64,000 bases of DNA from CAZMZF01 sp964570765 (GTDB taxonomy: Bacteria; Zixibacteria; MSB-5A5; RBG-16-43-9). Positions 41,419-49,948 of the stretch are shown here, one piece after another. Within the stretch, counting starts at the first letter, position 1; each line of letters opens with the position of its first letter. Below the pieces are notes generated by a model, which was given only the letters and a program-made list of their open reading frames with translations, did no database searches and was not told the DNA's origin. The translations under genes and the position numbers were made by a program. The stretch is taken from NCBI GenBank assembly GCA_964570765.1, contig CAZMZF010000005.1, positions 57,888 through 121,887 of the forward strand. Direction: 5' to 3'.

Positions 41419-43503
41419 TTGAAGGAATTTAAAAGTGAACAGCTTAGAAATCTGGGGGTGGTAGCGCATGGAGGTGCAGGTAAGACCTCCCTGGTGGAGG
41501 CGATGCTTTATACTACAGGGATTACTACTCGGTTGGGTAAGGTGGATGAGGGGAACACAGTTTCAGATTATAATGAAGATGAGATCAACCGTAAAATCTC
41601 AATTTCCTCTTCCCTGCTCCATTTAGAATGGAAAGATTGTAAGATTAATTTAGTTGATATGCCCGGTTATACAGATTTTATAGGAGAGGTAGTAGGTGGA
41701 TTAAGGGTGACTGAAACAGCTTTGATTTTACTTTCAGCTTTATCCGGAGTTGAGGTTGGAACTGAGCAGGTCTGGTCAATTGCTGAGAAATATGGATTCT
41801 CCAGAGCTTTCTTTATAAATAAACTGGATAAAGAGCATTCGGAATTTGATAAAGTGGTTAAAGCAGTTCAAAAAAGATTTGGCCATCAAGCTATACCTTT
41901 ACAGATACCGGTAGATGAAGGGCTAAACTTCAAAGGGATGGTTGATCTGGTTAAGATGAAGGCTTATCTATTTAGTGGAACTGAGACAAAAGAGGATAAA
42001 ATCCCTCCAGAATTAGAGGAGAAGGTTAAAAAAGCCAGGGAGAAATTAATAGAAGCTGTGGCTGAAGCAGAAGATAATCTTTTAGAGAGATATTTTGAAA
42101 AAGGGGCTTTAACCGAGGAGGAGTTTAAAATCGGTTTAAGAAAAGGGATTAAAGAACATAAACTTTTTCCAATCTTTTGTGGCTCTGCTACAAATTGCTG
42201 GGGAGTTAAGCTCCTTTTAGAACATGTGGTGGATTTCTTTCCTTCCCCGGCTGATTTTGGGGAGTTAAAAGTTAAAGTACATAATTCTGATAAAGAAAAA
42301 GTTATAAAGATATCTCCGGATGGTTCTCTGGCTACTTTAGTCTTTAAAACTGTTTCGGAACCGCATGTGGGTGAGCTCTCCTTTTTTAAGGTGTTTTCAG
42401 GGAAACTGAAAACCGGAGAGGACGTTTTCAATTCAGTTACTAACATAACTGAACGAATTGGTCAGATCTATGCGATGAATGGCAGAGAGAGAAGAGAGAC
42501 CGGGATAGTCATAGCTGGAGATTTAGGAGCGGTGGTTAAATTAAAAAATACTCATACGGGAGATACCCTTTGTGAAAAAAAAGACCCGATTGTCCTTCCA
42601 GCCATTGAATTTCCTAAACCGGTGATAAATTTGGCTATCAGAGCTAAAACTAAAGGGGATGAAGAGAAGATCGCTAACGGTTTTTCCAAATTGCATGAGG
42701 AAGACCCGACTTTCATTATGGAGGTGGATGCAGATATTAAACAGACCATCGTTTATGGACAGGGTGAACTGCACTTAGAGGTAATTGTGGATAGACTGAA
42801 GAGGAAATTCGGAGTAGAAGTAGAGATTGAAAAACCCAGAATACCCTTCAGGGAAACGATTAAAGCCAAGGTTGAAGCCCAGGGTAAATATAAAAGACAA
42901 TCAGGAGGCAGAGGGCAGTATGGTGATTGCTGGTTAAGATTAGAGCCTCTGGGACGGGGTGAAGGGTTTCAGTTTGTAGATGAGATCGTTGGTGGCGCGG
43001 TCCCTTCAAAATATATACCAGCAGTGGAAAAGGGAGTGGTGGAGGCGATGAACGAAGGGTTGGTGGCAGGTTATAAGATGGTGGATCTGAAAGTCTCCAT
43101 CTATGATGGCACTTATCATACAGTTGATTCCTCGGATATGGCTTTTAAAATCGCTGGCTCAATGGGGTTTAAAAAAGCGGCTGCAGAGGCAAAATCGGTT
43201 TTGCTTGAGCCGGTATATAATGTTGAGGTAACTGTGCCTGAGGAGTTTATGGGTGATGTGATGGGGGATCTATCTTCCCGCCGGGGAAAGATTTTAGGAA
43301 TGGAAAGTGATGGTAGTTTTCAGAAGATAAAAGCTTTAGTTCCCCTGGCGGAATTATATAAATATTCGACTTCTCTGCGCTCCTTAACGCAAGGGAGAGG
43401 GATTCATACCCGCTCTTTCTCCCATTATGAAGAAGTGCCAAGGGAGATTGCCGATAAAATAATCAAAGAGTCTCAGGAGGCGAAAGAGAAAGAACAGAAA
43501 TAA
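41419..43503 (+). CDS. Elongation factor G-like paralogue (EF-G type 2)
   Basis: A 694-residue translational GTPase. The G1 loop reads A-H-G-G-A-G-K-T-S rather than the A-H-I-D-A-G-K-T-T of canonical EF-G, a mark of the EF-G2-like paralogues; G3 is D-M-P-G-Y-T-D-F and G4 is N-K-L-D-K. Domains II to V follow, with G-R-G-Q-Y-G-D-C-W near 495 and the C-terminal S-L-T-Q-G-R-G-I-H. TTG at 41419 follows AAGGAGAATAG. It is a single gene, not in a str operon. It may work in stress translation or ribosome recycling; the exact role is unknown. Confidence 0.9.
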   Translation: MKEFKSEQLRNLGVVAHGGAGKTSLVEAMLYTTGITTRLGKVDEGNTVSDYNEDEINRKISISSSLLHLEWKDCKINLVDMPGYTDFIGEVVGGLRVTETALILLSALSGVEVGTEQVWSIAEKYGFSRAFFINKLDKEHSEFDKVVKAVQKRFGHQAIPLQIPVDEGLNFKGMVDLVKMKAYLFSGTETKEDKIPPELEEKVKKAREKLIEAVAEAEDNLLERYFEKGALTEEEFKIGLRKGIKEHKLFPIFCGSATNCWGVKLLLEHVVDFFPSPADFGELKVKVHNSDKEKVIKISPDGSLATLVFKTVSEPHVGELSFFKVFSGKLKTGEDVFNSVTNITERIGQIYAMNGRERRETGIVIAGDLGAVVKLKNTHTGDTLCEKKDPIVLPAIEFPKPVINLAIRAKTKGDEEKIANGFSKLHEEDPTFIMEVDADIKQTIVYGQGELHLEVIVDRLKRKFGVEVEIEKPRIPFRETIKAKVEAQGKYKRQSGGRGQYGDCWLRLEPLGRGEGFQFVDEIVGGAVPSKYIPAVEKGVVEAMNEGLVAGYKMVDLKVSIYDGTYHTVDSSDMAFKIAGSMGFKKAAAEAKSVLLEPVYNVEVTVPEEFMGDVMGDLSSRRGKILGMESDGSFQKIKALVPLAELYKYSTSLRSLTQGRGIHTRSFSHYEEVPREIADKIIKESQEAKEKEQK

Positions 43504-43791
43504 TTTTTTGTAGCGGAGGTCTTTAGACCTCCCAAAAAAATGTTCAAAGGTTCAAGGGGTGATTGTTATGTTAGGAGCTTTTCTCCTGACATAAAATTAC
43601 TGTTTATCTTCCGTCAGGAGTAACTCCTGACGGAACATTAAAAGTTCACTCGTTAATTTGTAAATTTTAAAAAATACTTGACAGATGTATTTTAAATAAT
43701 TAAATATAAACAAGACGCAAAAACTATTAAGGGAAAGGAGGTGCAATTCAACGAAAACTATTAGTTTGTTAACCTTTAAAAGGGGTTAAAA
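43504..43791 (+). repeat. Spacer palindromes and promoter before the outer-membrane-like gene
   Basis: GGAGGTC-TTTA-GACCTCC (43515-43532), TTAGGAGCTTTTCTCCTGA (43571-43589) and CCGTCAGGAGTAACTCCTGACGG (43609-43636) are hairpins. TTGACA at 43678-43683, 17 bases and TAAATA at 43701-43706 could be a promoter, with AAAGGAGG near 43734. Confidence 0.6.
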
Positions 43792-44397
43792 ATGAGAAAA
43801 GCATTTTTTTTAATTTTAATAGTTCTCATTACGTTATTCCTAATAGTGAGTGCTAATGCCTTTGATGGTAAGCGAAAAGGTTTCATTTTGGGATTCGGAA
43901 TTGGGCCAGGATTTACCTCATTTACTCAGAAATTAGCAGGCTATGACTATTATTATGGTTGGATGGAAATAGAATCAGACCGGGAGACCAAAGTTGGGAT
44001 TATGACAGATTTTAAGATTGGATATGCACCTACAGATTTCTATGAAATATACTACACAAGCAAAGTTTCCTGGTTCGGGATGGAAAGTGTGGGTGGAGAT
44101 GTCACTATAACTAACGGCCTTGGAGCTCTGGGTACAACTTATTATTTCAAACCGGTAGCACCGTCTCCTTTTATAGCTGGTGGGATTGGATTCTCAACCT
44201 GGAGCGCACCATTCGAATCTAACACTGATACTTGGATAGGCTTTGGTTTATTCGCAGGAGCTGGATATGAGTTCACACGCCATTTGAATGCTGAGTTAGA
44301 TTTAATCTGGGGAAAACCTGGTAAAACAGAATATGGGATTGAAGCTAGTACTAACGCCTTGTCTGTGAAGCTTACAGTTAACGCCTTAGCATACTAA
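43792..44397 (+). CDS. Secreted small beta-barrel-like outer-membrane protein
   Basis: 201 residues. A signal peptide (residues 1-22, ending A-N-A) is followed by alternating-hydrophobicity strands rich in glycine and aromatic residues (F-I-L-G-F-G-I-G-P-G-F, F-I-A-G-G-I-G-F-S-T-W, F-G-L-F-A-G-A-G-Y-E-F). This fits an eight-stranded OmpA/OmpX-like barrel, about the right size. The last residue is not aromatic-Phe but the chain ends A-L-A-Y. It probably sits in the outer membrane; role unknown. Confidence 0.75.
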   Translation: MRKAFFLILIVLITLFLIVSANAFDGKRKGFILGFGIGPGFTSFTQKLAGYDYYYGWMEIESDRETKVGIMTDFKIGYAPTDFYEIYYTSKVSWFGMESVGGDVTITNGLGALGTTYYFKPVAPSPFIAGGIGFSTWSAPFESNTDTWIGFGLFAGAGYEFTRHLNAELDLIWGKPGKTEYGIEASTNALSVKLTVNALAY

Positions 44398-44883
44398 AAG
44401 TTAAAAGTCGTTTATAGAACTCTAAGGTATGAAAGGATATAGAGTTTAATAGACTTTTAAAAATTAACTATTTAGTTAGACGAGATCTCTAAGAGAAGAA
44501 TTTATACAGGGTGCAGGGTTTTACCCTTGCACCCTAAATGCTTTAATGTAACGGAGGTCTTCAGACCTCCCAGAAGTTAGGAAGGCTAAAACTTTCCGCT
44601 ACATTTTATCGTAGTCAAGTTTTACGTGTCCGTCAGGTCCCTTGACCTGATAGGAGAAATTTTCTTAAAAAACTTATTGACAAAGCTACTTTCTAATTAT
44701 TGAAAAATTGATTAGGAACTTAGTCTAATTTTAAACCTTTAACAAAAGAGGTAAAAGAGGAAAGAGACAAAGGATTTAATAAGGGGCTTTTGTATTTTAT
44801 TTTAAAAAGATAAAAGGGGAGCTCGAAGGAAGTTTTTGATGCTCAGGGTTGTTTCTTTATCCAAACAAAAAGGAGGCTTTGCC
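44398..44883 (+). repeat. Gene-free spacer with several hairpins
   Basis: AGGGTGCAGGGT...ACCCTTGCACCCT (44508-44533), GGAGGTC-TTCA-GACCTCC (44553-44570) and a REP-like copy with GTGTC tag (44626-44654) are present. TTGACA at 44677 lacks a well-placed -10 box. The ribosome site AAAAAGGAGG for the next gene lies near 44870. A short open frame starting at 44836 only extends the PEGA gene upstream and has no ribosome site. Confidence 0.65.
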
Positions 44884-45273
44884 ATGAAAAAACTAACAGT
44901 TTTTGGCACTACTGTTTGCCTTTTCATAATCTCGGTATACTTGCTCATCGGGTGTGCCAGTATTTTTAAAGGCACATCGACTAACGTTGACTTTAGCTCC
45001 GATCCCTATGGAGCAAAGGTGTATGTCAACGGGAATCTAATAGGCACTACTCCTGTTAAATTGAAACTTGAGTCGAAAAAAACCTATAACATTGAGTTCA
45101 AAAAAGAGGGTTTTGATACCAAAACCTTCACCATCACAAATCACGTTGGAGCTGGTTGGATTATTCTTGACATTCTCGGTGGCCTTATACCTGTTGTTGT
45201 AGATGCTGCCACAGGAGCTTGGTATGATTTAGACCAAGATAACATTAACGCCATTCTGGAGAAACAGAAGTAA
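44884..45273 (+). CDS. PEGA-domain lipoprotein
   Basis: 129 residues from the ATG at 44884, which follows AAAAAGGAGGCTTTGCC. The signal ends in a lipobox (L-L-I-G-C-A-S). A PEGA domain follows: V-D-F-S-S-D-P-Y-G-A-K-V-Y-V-N-G-N-L-I-G-T-T-P-V near residues 35-58, then Y-N-I-E-F-K-K-E-G-F. A hydrophobic glycine-rich segment (I-L-D-I-L-G-G-L-I-P-V-V) near 95 is common in this lipoprotein type. Surface or periplasmic role unknown. Confidence 0.85.
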   Translation: MKKLTVFGTTVCLFIISVYLLIGCASIFKGTSTNVDFSSDPYGAKVYVNGNLIGTTPVKLKLESKKTYNIEFKKEGFDTKTFTITNHVGAGWIILDILGGLIPVVVDAATGAWYDLDQDNINAILEKQK

Positions 45274-45602
45274 TCTATTAATAAAGTCTGATAGGCACTT
45301 ACAATAACTCAAGGTTGCTGTCTTCTAAGCTTCATCAAAATCACCTTAGGAGTTTTAGCAAACCTGAAATATTTTAACCGACATAGCAAGCTGAGTAAAT
45401 TATTAAGTAGGAGTAGGTCGGGTTGCGAACATTAGGTGAGCTACCCGACCTACTTTTTTTATTTGGGGTAAATTCAAATTTCTATTGCCTTTTCTGAAGG
45501 ATTCTATTAATTATAAAAATGAACCCGATTAGGGATTTATCCTGAAGCCAAAAGCTGGCGTAGGCAAAAGTGATCCGTAAGATATGATAGGAGGGAAATT
45601 AT
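45274..45602 (+). other. Spacer with a terminator hairpin, otherwise nothing seen
   Basis: Apart from the hairpin at 45412-45461 I see no gene, repeat family or strong promoter. A+T-rich sequence around 45470-45520 may hold the promoter of the yebC-ruv operon, but no clear -35/-10 pair stands out. Confidence 0.55.
45412..45461 (+). terminator. Intrinsic terminator, also a GTAGGTCGGGT repeat copy
   Basis: AGTAGGTCGGGT (45412-45423) pairs with ACCCGACCTACT (45443-45454), 12 of 12 bases, followed by a T-run. The stem sequence is shared with dispersed copies near 41051 and 41201. Confidence 0.75.
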
Positions 45603-46352
45603 ATGTCTGGTCATTCGAAATGGGCAACCATAAAAAGAAAGAAAGAAAAAACTGATGCGGAAAGAGGTAAAGTCTTCACCAAGCTCATTAAAGAGCTAAC
45701 TGTTGCAGCCCGGCATGGTGGAGGAGATCCAAATGGAAATCCACGCTTGAGAACTGCAATTCTGGCGGCTAAAGCGGCTAATATGCCAGCTACTAATATT
45801 GATAGGGCAATAAAGAAAGGGACAGGAGAGCTTCCTGGAGTTACTTATGAAGAGGTGAACTATGAAGGGTATGGGCCAGGTGGAGTGGCGGTTTTAGTCG
45901 AGGTTACCACGGACAACAAAAATCGAACTGTCTCTGAGATCAGGCACATTTTTACCCGGAATAATGGGAATTTGGGTGAGGTTGGATGTGTAGGCTGGAT
46001 GTTTGAAAAGAGAGGTTTGATTAATGTGGAGAAAGGGAAGGTAGATGAGGACAAACTGATGGAGATTGTGTTAGAGGCTGGGGCTATTGATATGCGGTCC
46101 GAGCAGGGATATTTTGAGATTGTAACTCCTTTTAACATGTTCGAGGAAGTCAGAAAGGCTTTAGACCAGAATAAAATCGCCTATTCCAGTGCAGAGTTGA
46201 CCATGCTTCCGCAGACCTTCGTGAAGTTAGAAGGAAAAGAAGCTGAGCAGATGCTTAAATTGATGGAAGGTTTAGAAGACCATGAGGATGTGCTGAAGGT
46301 TTATGCTAACTTCGATATCGCTGAAGAGATTATGATGAAGATGAGTACGTAA
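45603..46352 (+). CDS. yebC: YebC/PmpR-family protein
   Basis: A 249-residue ribosome-associated or DNA-binding factor (TACO1 homologue). M-S-G-H-S-K-W-A-T-I-K-R-K-K begins the protein, and later come N-I-D-R-A-I-K-K-G, Y-E-G-Y-G-P-G-G-V-A and F-E-K-R-G. GGAGGGAAATTAT precedes the ATG. It is the first gene of a yebC-ruvC-ruvA-ruvB series, a common bacterial order. Confidence 0.95.
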   Translation: MSGHSKWATIKRKKEKTDAERGKVFTKLIKELTVAARHGGGDPNGNPRLRTAILAAKAANMPATNIDRAIKKGTGELPGVTYEEVNYEGYGPGGVAVLVEVTTDNKNRTVSEIRHIFTRNNGNLGEVGCVGWMFEKRGLINVEKGKVDEDKLMEIVLEAGAIDMRSEQGYFEIVTPFNMFEEVRKALDQNKIAYSSAELTMLPQTFVKLEGKEAEQMLKLMEGLEDHEDVLKVYANFDIAEEIMMKMST

Positions 46353-46389
46353 TTTTCACCGCTACCCTATAAGCAATGGAGCTTAAATT

Positions 46390-46917
46390 TTGGGTAAGGA
46401 AAGCTTAATTATCTTGGGGATAGATCCGGGGAGCACGGTTACCGGATATGGGATCATAAAAGATAATCATAGCAGAGCAGTACTGGTTGATTATGGCACT
46501 ATTAAAGTATCCTCTAAAAAGCAGTTACCCCAGAGACTGAAAGAGATTTATTCGGGAATTAAAGAGATAATTGATAAAAGAAAACCGGATGAATTAGCAG
46601 TAGAGGAAGCTTTTTATAGTAAAAATGCCAGGTCTGCTTTGGTAATGGGTGAGATAAGAGGTGTGGCATTACTGGCTGGTGCTCAGGCTAAGATACCGGT
46701 AGCTGAATATTCGCCCAGGGAGATTAAATCTTCCATCACTGGAACTGGAGGAGCATCCAAGATGCAGGTGCAGTATATGGTGAAAAATATTTTGCAGTTG
46801 AATAAACTACCTGAACCTTTAGACGCTACAGATGCTCTGGCAATCGCCTTATGTCATCTGAATAAATTAAAAAGCAAAAAACGCTTAAAGGAGATGATCC
46901 GGGATACGGATCCGTAG
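46390..46917 (+). CDS. ruvC: Holliday junction resolvase RuvC
   Basis: A 175-residue endonuclease cutting Holliday junctions. Acidic active site: G-I-D-P-G-S near residue 9, the glutamate in A-V-E-E-A-F-Y near 70 and the aspartates in D-A-T-D-A-L-A near 142. TTG at 46390 is the start. The last codons and the stop (…R-D-T-D-P) are provided by a GGATCC-centred palindrome (46897-46919), which then leaves a TAGGA just ahead of ruvA. Confidence 0.94.
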   Translation: MGKESLIILGIDPGSTVTGYGIIKDNHSRAVLVDYGTIKVSSKKQLPQRLKEIYSGIKEIIDKRKPDELAVEEAFYSKNARSALVMGEIRGVALLAGAQAKIPVAEYSPREIKSSITGTGGASKMQVQYMVKNILQLNKLPEPLDATDALAIALCHLNKLKSKKRLKEMIRDTDP

Positions 46918-46919
46918 GA
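46897..46919 (+). repeat. GGATCC-centred element at the ruvC/ruvA junction
   Basis: Core GATACGGATCCGTAGGA, like the copies at 10676 and 48641. It supplies the ruvC stop codon (TAG) and a TAGGA that can serve as the ruvA ribosome site. Confidence 0.75.
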
Positions 46920-46926
46920 AAAAAAA

Positions 46927-47538
46927 TTGATAGCCTATTTAGAAGGAAAATTGGTGGAGAAAAATCCCACCCAGCTGATCTTAGATGTGCAGGGGGTGGG
47001 ATATTGTGTTAATATTCCCATCTCCACTTTTGAGAGGATAGGTGAGATTGGCTCAAAGGTGAAGATTCTTACTTATTATTATGTAAGGGAGGATTGTCTT
47101 CAGCTTTATGGTTTTTTCACTCCGGAGGAGAAATGGCTTTTCGAGACCCTGCTCTCGGTCAACGGTATAGGTCCAAAAACAGGGTTAGGGATTTTGTCCT
47201 TTATATCTGTTGGGGATTTTCATAGGGCGATAATGGATGAGCAGATAGATTTTCTTACCAATATCCCCGGGATTGGCAGAAAAACTGCACAGAGGTTAGT
47301 GGTAGAGTTAAAGGAAAAATTAGAGAAATTAGATTTGAAAAAGGATTTAAAGATAAAAATAAAAGATAGGGAAGATTCACAGATTGAACAGGAAGCTATC
47401 TTAGCCCTGTTCTCCTTAGGGTATAATCGTTATGAGGCAAAGAAGGCTATCGAGAAAGGGAAAGAAGGGGCAAAAGAGAAGCTATCGGTAGAAGAGTTGA
47501 TTAAAAGAGCTTTGAGGAAAGTAGACAGAAAACAGTAG
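46927..47538 (+). CDS. ruvA: Holliday junction branch migration protein RuvA
   Basis: 203 residues. Oligonucleotide-binding domain with N-terminal I-A-Y-L-E-G-K-L, helix-hairpin-helix pairs L-L-S-V-N-G-I-G-P-K-T and F-L-T-N-I-P-G-I-G-R-K-T-A-Q-R near residues 75 and 115, and the C-terminal RuvB-binding helices from about 155. TTG at 46927 is nine bases after the ruvC stop. Confidence 0.95.
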   Translation: MIAYLEGKLVEKNPTQLILDVQGVGYCVNIPISTFERIGEIGSKVKILTYYYVREDCLQLYGFFTPEEKWLFETLLSVNGIGPKTGLGILSFISVGDFHRAIMDEQIDFLTNIPGIGRKTAQRLVVELKEKLEKLDLKKDLKIKIKDREDSQIEQEAILALFSLGYNRYEAKKAIEKGKEGAKEKLSVEELIKRALRKVDRKQ

Positions 47539-47606
47539 ACAGCATACATTAGACAGGGAAGAAGGATGGGTTGCCCTGTTTGCTGTCTACTACCTACTGT
47601 CTACTA
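47522..47606 (+). repeat. Inverted repeat of GTAGACAG words between ruvA and ruvB
   Basis: GTAGACAGAAAACAGTAGACAG...CAGGG faces CCCTGTTTGCTGTC...CTGTCTAC. The left arm covers the last codons of ruvA; the right arm ends 12 bases before the ruvB ATG. A related GTAGACAGTAAACAGTAGACAG half copy lies at the end of the UDG gene (13294-13315). Confidence 0.8.
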
Positions 47607-47618
47607 ACTTGAGAGATT

Positions 47619-48638
47619 ATGGCAGAAAGAATAACTTCACCGCAGGTGTTAACTGAAGAGTTAGAACTTGATTTAACTTTACGTCCTGTTCGCTTTGATG
47701 AATTCGTAGGCCAGGATAAGGTTAAAGAAAACCTGAAAATTTTCATTCAAGCGGCTAAGAAAAGGAAAGAGTCTTTAGAGCATACCCTTTTCTATGGTCC
47801 TCCAGGACTGGGGAAAACCACCTTGGCTTTTATTATTGCTAAGGAAATGGGGACGAATATAAAATCTACCTCCGGTCCCATTTTAGATAAACCGGCTGAC
47901 TTAGCCGGGATTCTGACTAATCTACAAAAAGGAGAAGTTCTATTTATCGATGAAATTCACCGGCTGAGTCATATAGTAGAGGAATATCTATATCCAGCCA
48001 TGGAGGATTTCACCTTGGATATAATGATAGAAAAAGGTCCTTCTGCCAGGTCTGTAAAGATAAACCTGAACCGCTTTACCCTTATCGGTGCCACTACCCG
48101 GGCCGGGCTTCTGACCTCTCCTTTAAGGTCCAGGTTCGGACTGGTAAGCCGCTTAGATTTTTATATACCGGATGACCTGTTTAAAATCGTTCACCGTTCT
48201 GCTAAAATATTGAATATTTTTATCACAGATGAAGGGGCTTTAGAGATTGCTAAAAGGTCCAGAGGAACTCCCCGGGTGGCTAATCGCCTTTTGAGAAGAG
48301 TCCGGGATTATGCACAGGTGAAAGCTAAGGGGAAGATAGACCGCAAAGTGGCGATCGAAGCTTTAAAGATGTTAGATGTGGATGAACTGGGCTTGGATGA
48401 GATGGATAAAAGGATTTTGGAAGTAATTATTCATAAGTTTAAGGGTGGCCCTGTAGGTATAAATACTATTGCGGTTGCAGTAGGGGAAGAAGAGGATACG
48501 ATTGAAGAAATATATGAGCCATTTTTAATTACGGAAGGTCTATTAGCCCGAACACCTCGAGGGAGAGTCGCTACCGATTCAGCTTACCAGCATTTAGAGA
48601 TAAAACGAGAATCAAAGCCCCAGAACGAGCTATTTTAA
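47619..48638 (+). CDS. ruvB: Holliday junction branch migration ATPase RuvB
   Basis: 339 residues. Opening R-P-V-R-F-D-E-F-V-G-Q near residue 22, Walker A G-P-P-G-L-G-K-T-T near 60, Walker B F-I-D-E-I-H-R near 109, sensor G-A-T-T-R-A-G near 154, arginine finger region R-S-R-F-G and a C-terminal winged helix (P-R-G-R-V-A-T). The motor that pulls DNA through RuvA tetramers. Confidence 0.97.
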   Translation: MAERITSPQVLTEELELDLTLRPVRFDEFVGQDKVKENLKIFIQAAKKRKESLEHTLFYGPPGLGKTTLAFIIAKEMGTNIKSTSGPILDKPADLAGILTNLQKGEVLFIDEIHRLSHIVEEYLYPAMEDFTLDIMIEKGPSARSVKINLNRFTLIGATTRAGLLTSPLRSRFGLVSRLDFYIPDDLFKIVHRSAKILNIFITDEGALEIAKRSRGTPRVANRLLRRVRDYAQVKAKGKIDRKVAIEALKMLDVDELGLDEMDKRILEVIIHKFKGGPVGINTIAVAVGEEEDTIEEIYEPFLITEGLLARTPRGRVATDSAYQHLEIKRESKPQNELF

Positions 48639-48640
48639 AT

Positions 48641-48662
48641 TCCGAGAAATGGATCTGTAGGA
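48641..48662 (+). repeat. GGATCT-centred element at the ruvB/queH junction
   Basis: TCCGAGAAATGGATCTGTAGGA, kin to the elements at 10676 and 46897, fills the whole gap between the ruvB stop and the queH ATG at 48663. Confidence 0.75.
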
Positions 48663-49220
48663 ATGGAGATCTTAATTCATGTCTGTTGTGGTCCCTGCCT
48701 GACCTATCCTCTAAAAAGATTAACTGAAAAAGTTCACAAACTTACCGGTTTCTGGTATAATCCTAATATCCATCCCTACACTGAATATCAGAACAGATTA
48801 GAGGCGGCAAGATATTTAGAATGGGCTAAAGTTTTTCCAATGATCTATGAGGATTCTTATGATTTAGTAGAATATCTTCAGGCAGTTATGCCTCATTTAG
48901 AAGACCGCTGTCGATTCTGTTACCAGTTAAGATTAGATAGAACTGCCCGGGTAGCCAGAGAAAAAGGGTTTGAAGCTTTTTCAACCACCCTTTTAGTCAG
49001 CCCTACTCAAAAGCATGAGTTGATTAATGAAATTGGAGAAGAGCTGGCAAAGAAATATGATATAAAATTCTTCTATGAGGATTTAAGACCAGGGTATTAT
49101 GAGGGTAAAAATATTGCCAAGGAATTGAATTTATATCGTCAGAAGTATTGCGGATGTATTTTCAGTGAGAAAGAGAGGTATTATAAAAAAGGTTTAAGGG
49201 ATAAAGGGATAAAGGAATGA
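48663..49220 (+). CDS. queH: Epoxyqueuosine reductase QueH
   Basis: The non-cobalamin enzyme that reduces epoxyqueuosine in tRNA to queuosine, 185 residues (DUF208). Cysteine pairs C-C-G-P-C at residues 8-12, R-C-R-F-C near 78 and Y-C-G-C near 162 hold the Fe-S cluster and metal. Other motifs: F-W-Y-N-P-N-I-H-P-Y-x-E-Y near 34 and S-T-T-L-L-V-S-P near 104. It works with queA downstream and tgt at 19990. Confidence 0.95.
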   Translation: MEILIHVCCGPCLTYPLKRLTEKVHKLTGFWYNPNIHPYTEYQNRLEAARYLEWAKVFPMIYEDSYDLVEYLQAVMPHLEDRCRFCYQLRLDRTARVAREKGFEAFSTTLLVSPTQKHELINEIGEELAKKYDIKFFYEDLRPGYYEGKNIAKELNLYRQKYCGCIFSEKERYYKKGLRDKGIKE

Positions 49221-49391
49221 AAGGATAAAGGGTTCAAGGGTGAAAAAGGTTTATAGGTTCAATAGTTCAAGGGAGAAATGATTTTCGTAGTGCGACCCTT
49301 TCAGGGTCGCTGATAGAGTCGTAGGGCGAGGCTTCAGCCTTGCATGTAATTAAGAAAGTTCAAGGCTTCAATAGTTTAAAGGTTCAAAGGC
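49221..49391 (+). repeat. Word-like repeats and hairpins before the DUF2905 gene
   Basis: AAGGGTTCAAGGG, AGGTTCAATAG and TTTAAAGGTTC words recur at both ends; a TAGTGCGACCCTTTCAGGGTCGC hairpin (49288-49310) and GTAGGGCGAGGCTTCAGCCTTGC (49321-49343) lie between. Confidence 0.65.
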
Positions 49392-49619
49392 ATGACTACT
49401 AATTTAGGTAGAGCATTGATTTTATTCGGGGTGGTTTTGATCCTTCTGGGTGGGGTTATGATTCTTTTTGGGAAAATTCCTTTCATTGGTAAACTGCCGG
49501 GGGATATTCATATCCAGAAGAAAAATTTTTCCTTCTATTTCCCTTTAGCTTCCTCAATCTTAATCAGCCTTATTCTTTCCTTGCTTTTTATTTTGTTTAA
49601 TATATTTTTCAGAAAGTAG
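49392..49619 (+). CDS. DUF2905 small membrane protein
   Basis: 75 residues with two hydrophobic helices and the conserved linker F-G-K-I-P-F-I-G-K-L-P-G-D-I-H-I, diagnostic of DUF2905. The function is unknown. In many bacteria it sits between ruvB and queA, as here. Confidence 0.9.
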   Translation: MTTNLGRALILFGVVLILLGGVMILFGKIPFIGKLPGDIHIQKKNFSFYFPLASSILISLILSLLFILFNIFFRK

Positions 49620-49948
49620 AAGAAGTGACCCACGTTGTGGGCAACGTGGGTTTACCGGTTATCAGTTGGGAGAGTTCATAGAATTTCATATGGCCATCCA
49701 GCTGGACGGAGAACTTGCCAGGTCAGGGGACCTGGCAAGCACTGGAAGAATTGAGCGGGCAAGGGTGCCCGCCCTACGAAAAAACTACGTAGGCGGGGCT
49801 CCCAGCCCCGAAAAGAATATGTAGCTACTCGATTTATCGAGCAATAATAAATTATGAAAATGATTTAAACTTGTCAGGTCAGTCCGCTCAGGCGGATGGC
49901 AAGCACAGAGGGAGAAAATAGCCCAATGAATTGGGCAACTGCAAGAAT
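49620..49948 (+). repeat. Gene-free spacer with five or more palindromes
   Basis: GACCCACGTTGTGGGCAACGTGGGTTT (49626-49653), a REP-like copy ending in GCAC (49714-49742), GAGCGGGCAAGGGTGCCCGCC (49752-49772), GGCGGGGCTCCCAGCCCCG (49793-49811), a second REP-like copy ending in GCAC (49871-49906) and AGCCCAATGAATTGGGCAAC (49920-49939), the last close to the queA start. Confidence 0.75.
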
